Source: JAJTFW01 sp046330075 (lineage in GTDB: Bacteria > Bacteroidota > Bacteroidia > AKYH767-A > OLB10). From it: a stretch of DNA of 64,000 nucleotides. The stretch lies in assembly GCA_046330075.1 (NCBI GenBank), contig JAXLTL010000001.1, positions 620,001 to 684,000 on the forward strand, read 5' to 3'. Positions 33,880-43,593 of the stretch are shown piece by piece; position 1 is the stretch's first letter, and every line of letters begins with the position of its first letter. The notes under the pieces are model-generated. The model saw nothing but the letters and a program-made list of their open reading frames with translations. It searched no databases and was not told the origin of the DNA. Position numbers and translations under genes: made by a program.

Positions 33880-36800
33880 TCAGATTTCTTCTGTTAAGGG
33901 ATTTTCTTCTTCGTCGTGGATAAACTGATAGTTTTCAGATTTGCGTGCAAAAATGTAATAGAGTCCGGGGATGAGAATCACACCGAAGATGGTTCCGATC
34001 AGCATCCCTCCTGCCGCAGCTGCGCCAATGGTCCTGTTACCGATAGCACCGGGACCTGAAGCAACAACCAGGGGAATCAAACCGGCAATAAACGCGAAGG
34101 AAGTCATCAGAATCGGACGCAGTCGCACTGCAGCACCTTGAATGGCCGCATCTACAACATTTGCTCCTGCACGATGTCGTTGCACGGCAAACTCTACAAT
34201 CAACACTGCATTCTTCGCCAGCAAACCAATCAGCATTACCATTGAAATCTGTGCATAGATGTTGTTTTCGAGTCCCATTACCCACAACAGCATGAATGCA
34301 CCGGCAATACCGGTCGGCAGTGATAACAGAATCGGGAATGGCAGAATGAAACTCTCATATTGGGCTGCCAGCAACAGATAAACGAATATTAAGCAAATGA
34401 GGAAAATGATCACCGCCTGGTTCCCCCGATCTACTTCATCCTTGGAAATACCCGCCCAGTCGATGCCAAAACCGCGGGGAAGTTTTTCCTTCGCAACCTG
34501 ATTCACAGCTGCAATAGCGTCGCCACTACTGTAGCCCGGTGCGGCCCCACCACTTACTTCAGAGGCATTATACATATTATGCCGGGTGATTTCGGAGAGA
34601 CCAAAGGTCTTTTCCATAGTCATGAAAGCCGAATAAGGAACCATTTCGCCTTTATCATTCTTGACATAGAGCTTCAGAATATCTTCCGGCTTCGCACGGT
34701 ACTGAGGCAACACCTGCACCATCACTTTATATTGCCGGTCATATTTAATGAAACTGGTTTCATAGTTACTGCCGATGAGAGTGCTCAGATTTTCCATCGC
34801 ATTTTCAATACTCACTCCTTTCTGCTGGGCTTTATCATTATCAATATTGATCATGTATTGCGGGAAGCTGGCGCTGTAGAAAGTGAATACAGATGACAGT
34901 TCCGGACGCTTGTTGAGTTCGCGGACAAAATCATTGCTAACTGTTTCCATTTTTTTATAATCACCCGATCCTGCTTTATCCAGCAAACGCAACTCGAATC
35001 CTCCTGCAGCACCATAACCCGGCACAGCCGGTGGCGGAAAAAATTCAATCTTCGCACCCTTTATCGTCTCTGCTTTTTTCTTAAGCATGGCGATAATCTC
35101 ATTCACATTATGTTTTCGATCATTCCAATCTTTGAGATTCACAAGACAGGTTCCTGAGTTGGATCCGGTGCCCTCAGAAAGAATCTCAAATCCTGAAAGA
35201 GATGAAACCGACTTTACATCCGGAATTTCACTGGCCAGTTTACTCAATTGAAGCGCGGCGGCATCCGTGCGTTCCAGTGTGGAGCCGGGAGGTGTAAGAA
35301 TGATTGCATAGAACATTCCCTGATCCTCATTTGGAATGAAACCGGAAGGAACTCGTCCATTGATAAACCAGGTAATCACACAGAAACCTGCCAACACCAG
35401 AATGGTTACAATTCTACGGGTAAGAATTTTTCCCAAGAGGTTTGTATACCGGCCGGAAAGACGTCCGAACCATGCATTAAAGGCATCCAGGAATCGGTCA
35501 ACCGGCCCCGTTCTCTTTTTATGATGGTCAGGGCGCTTCAGCAACATGATGCACAATGCCGGCGTTAATGTCAATGCAACCACCCCCGACAAAACAATGG
35601 AAGTGGACATTGTCACCGAGAATTGTTTAAAGAAAATACCTACCGGACCCGACATAAATCCGATAGGAATAAATACAGCAGCCATCACCAGTGTAATGGC
35701 GATGATCGCCCCACTGATTTCTGATAAGGCCAGTTCAGTTGCTTTTCGTGGACCGAGATTCTTCATCTCCATTTTCGCATGCACCGCTTCCACAACAACG
35801 ATGGCATTATCGACCACAATCCCGATAGCCAGCACCAAGGCAAATAAGGTGATGAGATTCAATGTTACACCGAAATATTGCATAAAAAAGAAAGTACCGA
35901 TCAATGAAACAGGCACTGCGATTGCGGGTATCAGCGTAGAGCGCCAGTCGCCGAGGAAGATATACACCACCAGGCTCACAAGGAGAAAAGCTTCTATCAA
36001 GGTATGCACTACTTTTTCGATAGAGGCATCCAGAAACTTGGATACATCATAACTGATTTCGTAATCCATTCCCTTGGGAAACGAAGTAGCTTTGATCTCC
36101 TCCATCTTCTTCTTCACATTTTCGATAACCGCACTCGCATTACTGCCATACGATTGTTTCACCATAATAGCCGCGGATGTTTTGCCATTGTACTTTGAGT
36201 ACAAATCATAGTATGAACTGCCAAACTCAATATCAGCCACATCTTTCAACCGAAGTATCTGCCCATCCTCTCCGGCACGCAGAACAATATTACCATACTG
36301 CTCCTTCGTTGTATACCGGCCGGGATATTTCAATACATATTCAAACGTTTGTGCTCTTTTACCGGAGCTCTCACCTGTTTTGCCCGGAGATGCTTCCAGA
36401 CTCTGTTCATCGAGCGATTTCATCACTTCGTCTGCAGAGATATTATACGCCAGCATCCGGTCAGGCTTCAGCCAAATACGCATTGAGTATTCCCTATCAC
36501 CCAGGATATCCGCAAAACCCACTCCATCTACCCTTTTCAATTCAGAGAGCAAATTGATATCTGCGAAATTGTAAAGGAACTTATCATCCAGCGTAGTATC
36601 CTTGCTGAACACATTAATATACATTAACATGTTCGATTCTTCTCTCGTAATTTTAACGCCCTCACGAACTACGATCGGAGGAAGTTTATTTATGACTGCT
36701 GCTACACGATTCTGAACGTTTACGGAAGCAATATTCGGATCGGTGCCAATATTGAATACCACCTGAATGGTGGCAGTACCATCGTTACCTGCATCAGAAG

Positions 36801-37035
36801 CCATATACTTCATGCCGGGCACACCATTGATTGCTCTCTCAAGCGGAATCACACACGCTTTGATCATCAGTTCACCATTCGCACCCGGATACTCCACATT
36901 GATATTAACTTTTGGCGGAGAAACAGAGGGAAACTGCGTTACCGGAAGCTGAAAAATAGCCAGTACACCCAGCAAGCTGATGATAATTGATATAACGATC
37001 GATAATACCGGTCGTCGAATAAATCTGTTAAACAT
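33880..37035 (-). CDS. RND efflux pump, HAE1 (AcrB/MexB) type
   Basis: 1051 aa, matching the usual ~1040-1050. It opens MFNRFIRRPVLSIVISIIISLLG and shows the two large periplasmic porter domains, and in TM4 the proton-relay Asp pair within LALVLAIGIVVDNAIVVVEA (~395-414). The second half shows MLIGLLAKNAVLIVEFA with a conserved Lys in TM10. HAE1-type residues predict export of hydrophobic or amphiphilic compounds rather than metals. The adaptor gene lies 33 nt upstream. Confidence 0.95.
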   Translation of the reverse strand: MFNRFIRRPVLSIVISIIISLLGVLAIFQLPVTQFPSVSPPKVNINVEYPGANGELMIKACVIPLERAINGVPGMKYMASDAGNDGTATIQVVFNIGTDPNIASVNVQNRVAAVINKLPPIVVREGVKITREESNMLMYINVFSKDTTLDDKFLYNFADINLLSELKRVDGVGFADILGDREYSMRIWLKPDRMLAYNISADEVMKSLDEQSLEASPGKTGESSGKRAQTFEYVLKYPGRYTTKEQYGNIVLRAGEDGQILRLKDVADIEFGSSYYDLYSKYNGKTSAAIMVKQSYGSNASAVIENVKKKMEEIKATSFPKGMDYEISYDVSKFLDASIEKVVHTLIEAFLLVSLVVYIFLGDWRSTLIPAIAVPVSLIGTFFFMQYFGVTLNLITLFALVLAIGIVVDNAIVVVEAVHAKMEMKNLGPRKATELALSEISGAIIAITLVMAAVFIPIGFMSGPVGIFFKQFSVTMSTSIVLSGVVALTLTPALCIMLLKRPDHHKKRTGPVDRFLDAFNAWFGRLSGRYTNLLGKILTRRIVTILVLAGFCVITWFINGRVPSGFIPNEDQGMFYAIILTPPGSTLERTDAAALQLSKLASEIPDVKSVSSLSGFEILSEGTGSNSGTCLVNLKDWNDRKHNVNEIIAMLKKKAETIKGAKIEFFPPPAVPGYGAAGGFELRLLDKAGSGDYKKMETVSNDFVRELNKRPELSSVFTFYSASFPQYMINIDNDKAQQKGVSIENAMENLSTLIGSNYETSFIKYDRQYKVMVQVLPQYRAKPEDILKLYVKNDKGEMVPYSAFMTMEKTFGLSEITRHNMYNASEVSGGAAPGYSSGDAIAAVNQVAKEKLPRGFGIDWAGISKDEVDRGNQAVIIFLICLIFVYLLLAAQYESFILPFPILLSLPTGIAGAFMLLWVMGLENNIYAQISMVMLIGLLAKNAVLIVEFAVQRHRAGANVVDAAIQGAAVRLRPILMTSFAFIAGLIPLVVASGPGAIGNRTIGAAAAGGMLIGTIFGVILIPGLYYIFARKSENYQFIHDEEENPLTEEI

Positions 37036-37068
37036 AATCTGTTCGCTTTCTTTTTTCTATGCTCCTGA

Positions 37069-38136
37069 TTACTTCAATGCCAGTTCAGGTATAACCATCT
37101 CCACTTCAACTTTATCATCATCCTTAACATTCTGCACACCTTCAATGAGGAACCTGTCGCCAGGCTGCAAACCAGAATCGATGATATAATAGTCAGGAAT
37201 CGTTTGCAAAACATTCACAGCCACCGATTGAACAACATTGTTATTTCCGACTTTGAACACGAACACTTTATCCTGCAATTCATAAGTTGACTTCTGAGGT
37301 ATCAGCATCACATTTTGCAACTTCACGGGAAGCAACACCTTACCGGTTTCACCATGACGAAGGAGAAATTCAGGGTTTGGGAAACGGGCACGCATTGCGA
37401 TAGTTCCGGTCGTATTGTCAAACTGACCTTCAATCGTCTCAATGACTCCGTTATATTTATGAGGTTTTCCATTCGCCAAAAGGAGTGTTATCTGATTTTT
37501 ATCTTTTCCAGCCCGTGATTTATAATCAAGATATTCACGCTCAGAAAAATTGAAGTATGCGAATACCTCGCGATTGTTGGAGATGGAGGTTAGTACAGTT
37601 CCTCTATCCACAAGCGAACCTTTCTTGTAAATCAGACGGTCAATGGTACCCGAAAATGGAGCCTTTATTTTTGTATAGGTCAAATACAATTCTGCTCTAG
37701 CTACTTCGGCCTTAGCTTCCTGAAGCTTTGCTTCTGCCAGCGCAAGTTCATTTTGAGAAACAATGTTCTTTTCTGCCAGCAGCTTTGTGTTTTTCAACTC
37801 AATTTCAGCTTCAGCCACACTGGCTTTGGCTTTGTTCAGATCAGCTTGATATTCAGTTGAACGAATTGAAAACAACAATTGACCTTCCGAAACCTGTTGA
37901 CCCTCGTCCACATTGATTTCGTCTATATATCCATCCACCATCGCCCTGATCTCTACATTCTGGATCGACTGGATCTGGGCAACATAGTCTTTCATTACAG
38001 AAGTATCAGCCATTACAGGTGTCGTAGCTCTGAACTTCTGCATTTCTTCTGCCATTTCACTCTTCTGTGAGCATCCGGCAAAACCAATTGCTGCAACAAT
38101 ACAGCAAAGAATCAATAAATTGTTTCTTCTATTCAT
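37069..38136 (-). CDS. RND efflux periplasmic adaptor (AcrA/MexA-like lipoprotein)
   Basis: 355-aa membrane-fusion protein with lipobox FAGC (Cys21). Domain order: beta-barrel/lipoyl half (VDGYIDEINVDEGQQVSEGQ), an alpha-hairpin coiled coil (~92-150, AEAEIELKNTKLLAEKN), the second lipoyl half (KIKAPFSGTIDRLIYKKGSL), then the barrel and membrane-proximal domains. First gene of the operon; no regulator gene is attached. Confidence 0.93.
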   Translation of the reverse strand: MNRRNNLLILCCIVAAIGFAGCSQKSEMAEEMQKFRATTPVMADTSVMKDYVAQIQSIQNVEIRAMVDGYIDEINVDEGQQVSEGQLLFSIRSTEYQADLNKAKASVAEAEIELKNTKLLAEKNIVSQNELALAEAKLQEAKAEVARAELYLTYTKIKAPFSGTIDRLIYKKGSLVDRGTVLTSISNNREVFAYFNFSEREYLDYKSRAGKDKNQITLLLANGKPHKYNGVIETIEGQFDNTTGTIAMRARFPNPEFLLRHGETGKVLLPVKLQNVMLIPQKSTYELQDKVFVFKVGNNNVVQSVAVNVLQTIPDYYIIDSGLQPGDRFLIEGVQNVKDDDKVEVEMVIPELALK

Positions 38137-38220
38137 AATTTTAGTTGGGTACTGTAAACAGGAATCCGAATAATCAATGTATCTATCAGTTCATGACCAG
38201 ATTACAATGACCGGAAAGTT

Positions 38221-38238
38221 CCGCGAAGCGGAATTTGC
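38221..38238. repeat. Isolated palindrome with a GCGAAGC tip
   Basis: TTCCGC-GAA-GCGGAA with flanking AAAG/TTT lies between the RND adaptor gene and the small secreted protein gene. The tip is the same as that of the core hairpins in the two tRNA-linked repeat clusters. It lacks a T-tract, so it is not an obvious terminator. Confidence 0.6.
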
Positions 38239-38265
38239 AGCAGCCATACGCTGCCAATGGAAAAA

Positions 38266-38616
38266 TCAAATCTTAAAAACGCAGAGCATCAAATGTTGCC
38301 GTGCATCCTTGAAGGGCACCACGAATTTTCTGAAAAGTGCAAATTGATTTAATGCAGGCTGAAATAAATGATAATGATCGATGCAGACTGACACCTGAAC
38401 CTGATCTTCAGATTCGTCGGTATCAGTATCCTCAATCAGATCAGCCAACGGAATGTTTGACACCATAGTTGATGGTGTAATCATCTTTCCACCTGGAAGT
38501 GAATGATGACTGGCAGCAAAAATACTGACCGGTGTGGCGGCACTGGAAACAGCACTGATCAGGCTGAAAGAAATCAGCAGCAGCAGGCAAATCCATATAG
38601 ACAGTATTTTTTTCAT
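38266..38616 (-). CDS. Small secreted protein of unknown function
   Basis: 116 aa with an N-terminal signal peptide (MKKILSIWICLLLLISFSLI...AVSSAA), then an acidic patch (IEDTDTDESEDQVQV) and a C-terminal basic/aromatic segment. I do not recognise a family. A -7 promoter box lies 8 nt upstream of the ATG. It could be an envelope accessory protein of the adjacent efflux operon, but nothing beyond proximity supports this. Confidence 0.6.
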   Translation of the reverse strand: MKKILSIWICLLLLISFSLISAVSSAATPVSIFAASHHSLPGGKMITPSTMVSNIPLADLIEDTDTDESEDQVQVSVCIDHYHLFQPALNQFALFRKFVVPFKDARQHLMLCVFKI

Positions 38617-38624
38617 TCGTCCGG

Positions 38625-38632
38625 CAAAAATA
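38625..38632 (-). promoter_or_regulatory. -7 element of the small secreted protein gene
   Basis: CAAAAATA reads TATTTTTG on the minus strand, 8 nt before the ATG. Confidence 0.45.
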
Positions 38633-38763
38633 ACGTACAGAAATACGCAATGGTTACAGCTTTAACCATATGTTAACGCTCTACACCCTAACTTAATCCA
38701 ACATTCATACTATAGACTCCGCTTATTCATGTGTGCTTCATCCAATGTATGGTCATGACAATT

Positions 38764-39096
38764 CTATTGCAAAACCTCGTATGTTCCGTATGCCATCAGA
38801 ATTGTTCCCACAGAAGTAAAGCCATACATAATAAAATCAAAATTCACATTTTGATGAAACATCAACACCGTCATTACAAATCCAAGAATCAATAATACCC
38901 CACCTGCTACCATTAATTGCACACCTTTTGTTTTTCTCTTTTTGTAAACCAACAATTTGATACGACACATTGCTTCCACCAGAAGTTCTTCCTTCATGCC
39001 CTCGCGTTGCAGCATACTGTGTATGGTTTTTACCGGGTATCCTTCTTTATGAAGTTGCAATGCACGCATATAATATTGGTCAACTGAATGGTCCAT
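38764..39096 (-). CDS. Small two-helix membrane protein of unknown function
   Basis: 110 aa. The first half is a soluble helical region (QYYMRALQLHKEGYPVKTIH) followed by a basic stretch (KKRKTKG) and two hydrophobic helices (~62-80 and ~89-106). No known domain recognised. It has no close partner: the flanking gaps are ~147 bp each. Confidence 0.6.
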   Translation of the reverse strand: MDHSVDQYYMRALQLHKEGYPVKTIHSMLQREGMKEELLVEAMCRIKLLVYKKRKTKGVQLMVAGGVLLILGFVMTVLMFHQNVNFDFIMYGFTSVGTILMAYGTYEVLQ

Positions 39097-39243
39097 GATG
39101 ATCAGATTAGGTCGTCTAAATATATAACCATTAAAATCAATTAAAAAAAGTGTACGTTATCTTAAATAAACCAACTTCGAAATATACTACTCGTCTCTCC
39201 TGAAACTTTTAATTAATCTTCGAATTTTACAAGAAAATACTTT

Positions 39244-39867
39244 TCAACCCAGCGTATAGAATTCTGGTTTTTCTATGTCATGAAGGTTCAGAACTCCCAC
39301 AGAAGTAAGGTTAATTAAAATTCGCTGTGCCCTCCAGCGACTGATATTTACAAGCTTACAATACTCTTTCATGGTAATGCGGGGATGATCCTTCAGATAA
39401 TCCAGTAACGCCTTCTCCTTACTGGTATATTTAACGAGTACCGGTCGCGAACTATGTTTATGCTTCAGTACTTCCACCATTACCTTACTGGCCAGCAGTG
39501 ACTGATCTGCCTGCCGGATATACACCCATTTTTTACCTTCTTCGTCGATCGCATAGTATGGTTTTTCGAGTCCTTCAGGAATAATTACCTCCAAAACCGT
39601 TTTCCCTTTCATATGCCATTCGTGAATCACCAGTGAAATGGGAGGAAAACAACATTCAGAGGCCGCCTTTTCAAGCATGAATTTCTCCTCTTCGGCTTTT
39701 ACACCCGCTACAGTTCCATCATCATTAATACCGACTAACAAAGACCCTCCATGATGATTGGCAAACGAAACAATCGTTTTTGCAATTCTGATCACGCTGG
39801 AGATTTCCTTTTTGAAATCCAGCATTTCTCCTTCCCCCTGATCTATCAATAGCTGCAGCCGTCTCAT
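39244..39867 (-). CDS. AlbA_2/Schlafen-type DNA-binding domain protein
   Basis: 207 aa. The N-terminus is an AlbA_2 (divergent AAA-4) domain: LDFKKEISSVIRIAKTIVSF, then GGSLLVGINDDGTVAGV, and later VYIRQADQS. The C-terminal ~60 residues look like a winged helix (RITMKEYCKLVNISRWRAQR). Proteins of this kind are usually transcription regulators or nucleic-acid-binding proteins. It follows the DUF4249 gene on the same strand by 32 nt; regulation of that locus is possible but unproven. Confidence 0.8.
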   Translation of the reverse strand: MRRLQLLIDQGEGEMLDFKKEISSVIRIAKTIVSFANHHGGSLLVGINDDGTVAGVKAEEEKFMLEKAASECCFPPISLVIHEWHMKGKTVLEVIIPEGLEKPYYAIDEEGKKWVYIRQADQSLLASKVMVEVLKHKHSSRPVLVKYTSKEKALLDYLKDHPRITMKEYCKLVNISRWRAQRILINLTSVGVLNLHDIEKPEFYTLG

Positions 39868-39899
39868 CTTTCAACGAAGATCAGAAAAAAAGCCACATC

Positions 39900-40790
39900 C
39901 TATTGAGCTATTACGGTATCATATGAAGCAGAATAGGTTGCAAATAGTCCCCTGCCACCAATGATATTGCTCTTAATGTTGGATGGTACAGCAAAAGGGC
40001 TTCCATTACTTCCCAACTGATTCTCCGCGTCCCTCCAAAATTCGTAGGTTGATTTGTCCACAGTACAAAACTTCACAACGATGGTATCTCCCTTCTTATA
40101 AAATCCGGCTTCTTCATTCAAATCTTCTTCTGCCGTTGAATTCTGAACAGTGCCGCGGTTGTAGGCAAAGTCAAATCGTTGTCCATTTATAAATTTATCT
40201 TCGAATGAAGATCCGAACGGAGCAATAAAATAATCATCCTTGCTTGTCCTTTTTGCAAACCAGCGATAATAGTTTCCAATTGTATCCGGGTCTTTCAAGG
40301 TCGCCCAAACATATCCGAGTGAATCCATATTTTCCTGGATCTTGAACCAGGTACTGTCGAGTGCAACCGGTGGGGCAAGATAGGCTGAAGAAGTTACGAC
40401 CTCCCCTTTATCTGAAATCACTTTCAAGGTATAGGTTGTACCTGGGACACCCAGCATCGTCGGCAACAAAGTAGCTGGATCCAGGGCAATATAAAACCCC
40501 GAAACAGATACACCATTTACGGTAGTGTCAACTTCTGTTAGTTGCACCGTATCAGGACCATTGCTGATAAATACAGTTGCGCCGCTTACGGGCAGATTAT
40601 TAAGTGTCGACTGACCGATGGGATCGAAATAATTCTGAGAGCGGCTTAGAATAATATAAGGCACGAAACCGGCTTCGACATATCCTTCCACGACAATTTT
40701 GGAGCTGGCATCCGGTAGATTAAGGTCAATGTTTTTCTCACAGGAGATGAAAAACACAGCAGTCATTATAATCAGAACAAGTTGTTTCAT
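39900..40790 (-). CDS. DUF4249 lipoprotein, partner of the TonB receptor
   Basis: 296 aa with a lipobox ISCE (Cys17), and the DUF4249 hallmarks VVEGYVEAGFVPYIILSRSQ near the N-terminus plus the closing GGRGLFATYSAS. DUF4249 genes typically follow carboxypeptidase-like TonB receptors, as here, 3 nt apart, so it is probably a surface-exposed accessory lipoprotein of the receptor. The ligand is unknown. Confidence 0.88.
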   Translation of the reverse strand: MKQLVLIIMTAVFFISCEKNIDLNLPDASSKIVVEGYVEAGFVPYIILSRSQNYFDPIGQSTLNNLPVSGATVFISNGPDTVQLTEVDTTVNGVSVSGFYIALDPATLLPTMLGVPGTTYTLKVISDKGEVVTSSAYLAPPVALDSTWFKIQENMDSLGYVWATLKDPDTIGNYYRWFAKRTSKDDYFIAPFGSSFEDKFINGQRFDFAYNRGTVQNSTAEEDLNEEAGFYKKGDTIVVKFCTVDKSTYEFWRDAENQLGSNGSPFAVPSNIKSNIIGGRGLFATYSASYDTVIAQ

Positions 40791-40793
40791 AGA

Positions 40794-43226
40794 TCAGAAT
40801 TTAAAATTATAAGTTACTGAAGGAATAATACTGAAGAGCGAAACCTGTTTGGCCTGCACCTTCTGGTTCCCATCCTGGCTATTTCCTTCGATGTCGAAAT
40901 AAATGAAATAGGGATTCTGACGACCATACATATTATAAACAGCAAATACCCACTCACTGCTGAATTTTTTGTGCTTCTGGTTTCTCAAAGTGGCCGATAA
41001 ATCCAGTCTGTGATAAGCCTTTTGACGGAAATCGTTGCGTTTGTCATATCCACTCAAAATGTAGAAGTTATTGTTTACATCGATATTCCCACCCTGATCA
41101 ATATTTACGGGAGGTCCGGCTGACATAAAATACCGCTCATTCGGAAGCGTCAGCGCATCACCTGTTGCATAGACCCAGGTCATGCCAAATGTCCAGCGTT
41201 TTGAATAATCATACGTAGCAACAACTGAAATATCATGCCGGCGATCATACTTGGCCGGAAAGGTTCTTCCCAGATTCAGATCATCGAATTTACGTCGTGT
41301 ATAAGATAGCGTATACCCCACCCAACCGGTTAATTTACCCCGGGCCTTTTTCACAAAAAACTCAGCGCCATAACTCCATCCCTTTCCGAACACAAAATTA
41401 TTGTCGGGGTTATTACGCACATCACCATCCGGTGTTGCTCCTTCTTCATAGTCGATTTGATGCAGCATGTCTTTATAATACACTTCTACAGACGTCTCGT
41501 ACATATTTTCCTCGAAGTTCCTGAAATAACCCAGCGCATACTGCACCGCATATTGTGGTTTTACTTTATCTGTGCTGGGCACCCAAACATCCGTTGGCAG
41601 CGAAACTGACCCAAAGGAAGCAATGTGGATGTATTGATAATTCTGGGTATATGCGGCTTTAATGGATGAATTTTTAGTAAGCTCATATCGCATACTCAGT
41701 CTGGGCTCCAGATTTTTATAATCAGCGACCTTCTTCCCTTTTGCATATTCAATCGTATCCTGAATACGGTCTTCAAATGCTGGATCTTCAATGTATCTGC
41801 TGAAAGGTCCTACATGGGCAAAATATGTCAGTCGTAGTCCTCCATTTACACGTAGTTTTTCAGTAATGTCCCATTCATCGTTTATATACAAGGCTGCATC
41901 GTGTGCATAAAACCGGGTGATCTTTCCCAAATCAAATACAACATCTCCCGAGCGTGCATAAGCATTGGTAGGTGTAAAGCGATGATAAATATAATTTGCA
42001 CCGAATTTCACATTGTGAAGAATACTGGGAAACCAGTTGATGTCAACTTTTGCATTGTAGTCGCGGATACCGGAGAAAATACGAAAATCAAACTGTTGCT
42101 GCTCTGCGCCAAATTCAAACTTGTAATCACTGAAGATGAGGGAAGTATTCATAAATAGTTTATCATTGAAAAGGTGATTCCATCGAAGTGAAGTTGTAGC
42201 ATTTCCCCAGGGGATACGCACTTTAAACCCGGTTTCCTTGCTCTTGAAATTAAACACATCCCTTCCAAAATATCCGCTCATATACAATCGGTCATTCTGA
42301 GAAAGTATATAATTCAGTTTGGTATTCAGATCGTAGAAATAATACGAATTACCGGCAATGTTCGACTCACTGCTGATAAAGGGCTCCCGCAGGAATAAAT
42401 CAATAAAAGTGCGCCGGCCTGAAATTACGAACGAGCTTTTGTCCTTCTTTATCGGCCCCTCAACTGTTAGTCTGGATGCAATATAGCCGATACCTCCGGC
42501 TGCATGATATTCCTTCATGTTTCCTTCCTTCATGGAAATATCCAGCACCGACGATAATCTCCCACCATACTGCGCCGGCATTCCTCCCTTGGTAAGTGAA
42601 ATGTTTTTTACAGCGTCCGGATTAAACACCGAAAAAAATCCGAATAAATGTGCTGCATTGTACACCACACCCTCATCCAGCAACACCAGATTTTGATCGG
42701 GACCACCCCCACGCACATAAAATCCGGAATTCCCTTCGCCCGCATCCTGAACCCCGGGCAACAATTGTATAGTTTTCAAAATATCCACCTCTCCCAGCAA
42801 TGCCGGTAGACTTTTAATCTTCTCTACCTCCATTTCCACTTTCCCCATATCCGTACTCTGAACATTTTTATCCTTTCGCTCAGCTGTGATTGTCACCTCT
42901 TTCGTTTCGAGTACATATACGGGCATTTCAACATTTAATGTGACATTACCTGTTAGTCTGACGGGAATGATCCTTTCTTTATACCCAACAAAATTCACCA
43001 CCAACGTATAGCTACCCTTCGGGAGTGTCAAAGAATAAAAGCCATAGGTATTGGCAACGGCTCCTTTTTGAATTTCTTTAACGTAAATATTCGCCCCAAT
43101 TAAGGCCTCTCCTGAAATGGAGTCACGTACATATCCGGAGATGGTGGCTTTATCAGTGCCATCCTGAGCCTTTAAGCCGGTGACAGCCAACAGACTGACT
43201 AAAAGAAGACTAAATAGATTTTTCAT
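40794..43226 (-). CDS. TonB-dependent receptor with carboxypeptidase-regulatory-like domain
   Basis: 810 aa from ATG 43226, which opens the signal peptide MKNLFSLLLVSLLAVTGLKA; the in-frame extension to 43268 crosses the promoter. After the signal comes a CarboxypepD_reg-like beta-sandwich (~25-110; SGYVRDSISGEALIGANIYV), a plug domain (~120-230; GFYVRGGGPDQNLVLLDEGV) and a 22-strand barrel ending in aromatic KF. It is not SusC-like: no TonB-linked SusC signature and no SusD gene nearby. Likely imports a nutrient or metal complex across the outer membrane. Confidence 0.9.
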   Translation of the reverse strand: MKNLFSLLLVSLLAVTGLKAQDGTDKATISGYVRDSISGEALIGANIYVKEIQKGAVANTYGFYSLTLPKGSYTLVVNFVGYKERIIPVRLTGNVTLNVEMPVYVLETKEVTITAERKDKNVQSTDMGKVEMEVEKIKSLPALLGEVDILKTIQLLPGVQDAGEGNSGFYVRGGGPDQNLVLLDEGVVYNAAHLFGFFSVFNPDAVKNISLTKGGMPAQYGGRLSSVLDISMKEGNMKEYHAAGGIGYIASRLTVEGPIKKDKSSFVISGRRTFIDLFLREPFISSESNIAGNSYYFYDLNTKLNYILSQNDRLYMSGYFGRDVFNFKSKETGFKVRIPWGNATTSLRWNHLFNDKLFMNTSLIFSDYKFEFGAEQQQFDFRIFSGIRDYNAKVDINWFPSILHNVKFGANYIYHRFTPTNAYARSGDVVFDLGKITRFYAHDAALYINDEWDITEKLRVNGGLRLTYFAHVGPFSRYIEDPAFEDRIQDTIEYAKGKKVADYKNLEPRLSMRYELTKNSSIKAAYTQNYQYIHIASFGSVSLPTDVWVPSTDKVKPQYAVQYALGYFRNFEENMYETSVEVYYKDMLHQIDYEEGATPDGDVRNNPDNNFVFGKGWSYGAEFFVKKARGKLTGWVGYTLSYTRRKFDDLNLGRTFPAKYDRRHDISVVATYDYSKRWTFGMTWVYATGDALTLPNERYFMSAGPPVNIDQGGNIDVNNNFYILSGYDKRNDFRQKAYHRLDLSATLRNQKHKKFSSEWVFAVYNMYGRQNPYFIYFDIEGNSQDGNQKVQAKQVSLFSIIPSVTYNFKF

Positions 43227-43234
43227 AAGCGCCG

Positions 43235-43242
43235 CAAAACTA
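43235..43242 (-). promoter_or_regulatory. -7 element of the TonB receptor gene
   Basis: CAAAACTA reads TAGTTTTG on the minus strand, 8 nt before the ATG, giving a nearly leaderless transcript. Confidence 0.5.
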
Positions 43243-43343
43243 AGGAGATTACTTAGTAAAAACAGCATGAAACAGATAGAGTTTACGTTAACCCATGATG
43301 AACTGTCAATTTATCTGCCTGAACTGCATATTTTATTAAAAAC

Positions 43344-43374
43344 TTGTCTGATGCCCTTAAACAACTTAATTTTG
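43344..43374 (+). promoter_or_regulatory. Promoter of tRNA-Pro
   Basis: TTG (43344-43346), a 20-bp spacer and TAATTTTG (43367-43374), 12 nt before the tRNA 5' end. Confidence 0.65.
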
Positions 43375-43386
43375 CCCCCTCAAGTT

Positions 43387-43460
43387 CGGGGTGTAGCGTA
43401 GCCCGGTATCGCGCCAGCATGGGGTGCTGGAGGTCGTCAGTTCAAATCTGGCCACCCCGA
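43387..43460 (+). tRNA. tRNA-Pro (anticodon GGG)
   Basis: The acceptor stem CGGGGTG pairs with CACCCCG; the anticodon stem CCAGC/GCTGG closes loop ATGGGGT with anticodon GGG; the T-arm is GTCAG-TTCAAAT-CTGGC. The discriminator is A and CCA is not encoded. It reads CCC/CCU. Confidence 0.95.
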
Positions 43461-43473
43461 CAACTGAACAAAA

Positions 43474-43502
43474 GTCCGACATAGTCGGACTTTTTCTTTT
43501 TT
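43474..43502 (+). terminator. Terminator of tRNA-Pro
   Basis: GTCCGAC-ATA-GTCGGAC, a 7-bp perfect stem, followed by TTTTTCTTTTTT. The T-tract doubles as the left arm of the next palindrome, as at tRNA-Lys. Confidence 0.85.
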
Positions 43503-43505
43503 ATA

Positions 43506-43560
43506 GCGTTGAAAGCTTGCTTTCATAAGCGAATAAAAAAGAAAAAGTCGGCGCGTAGCG
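43506..43560 (+). repeat. 55-bp direct repeat, copy 1
   Basis: It starts GCGTTGAAAGCTTGCTTTCA and ends CGGCGCGTAGCG; an identical copy is at 43660-43714, 154 bp downstream. Confidence 0.9.
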
Positions 43561-43593
43561 ACGGACTTTTGTTCAGTTGGTTTACCCCTCTCA

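Larger units (their letters stand above)
43461..43579. repeat. Nested inverted repeat downstream of tRNA-Pro
   Basis: The outer arms CAACTGAACAAAAGTCCG (43461-43478) and its exact inverted copy (43562-43579) enclose the terminator hairpin and a second palindrome whose 17-bp arms are 43488-43504 and 43533-43549. That palindrome is tipped by a 7-bp TGAAAGC-TT-GCTTTCA hairpin; a CGC-GTA-GCG tip follows at 43552-43560. Confidence 0.9.

Noticed and set aside
40794..43226. SusCD-type polysaccharide utilisation locus
   Set aside because: No SusD homologue or glycoside hydrolase is adjacent. The partner is a DUF4249 lipoprotein, a different pairing.
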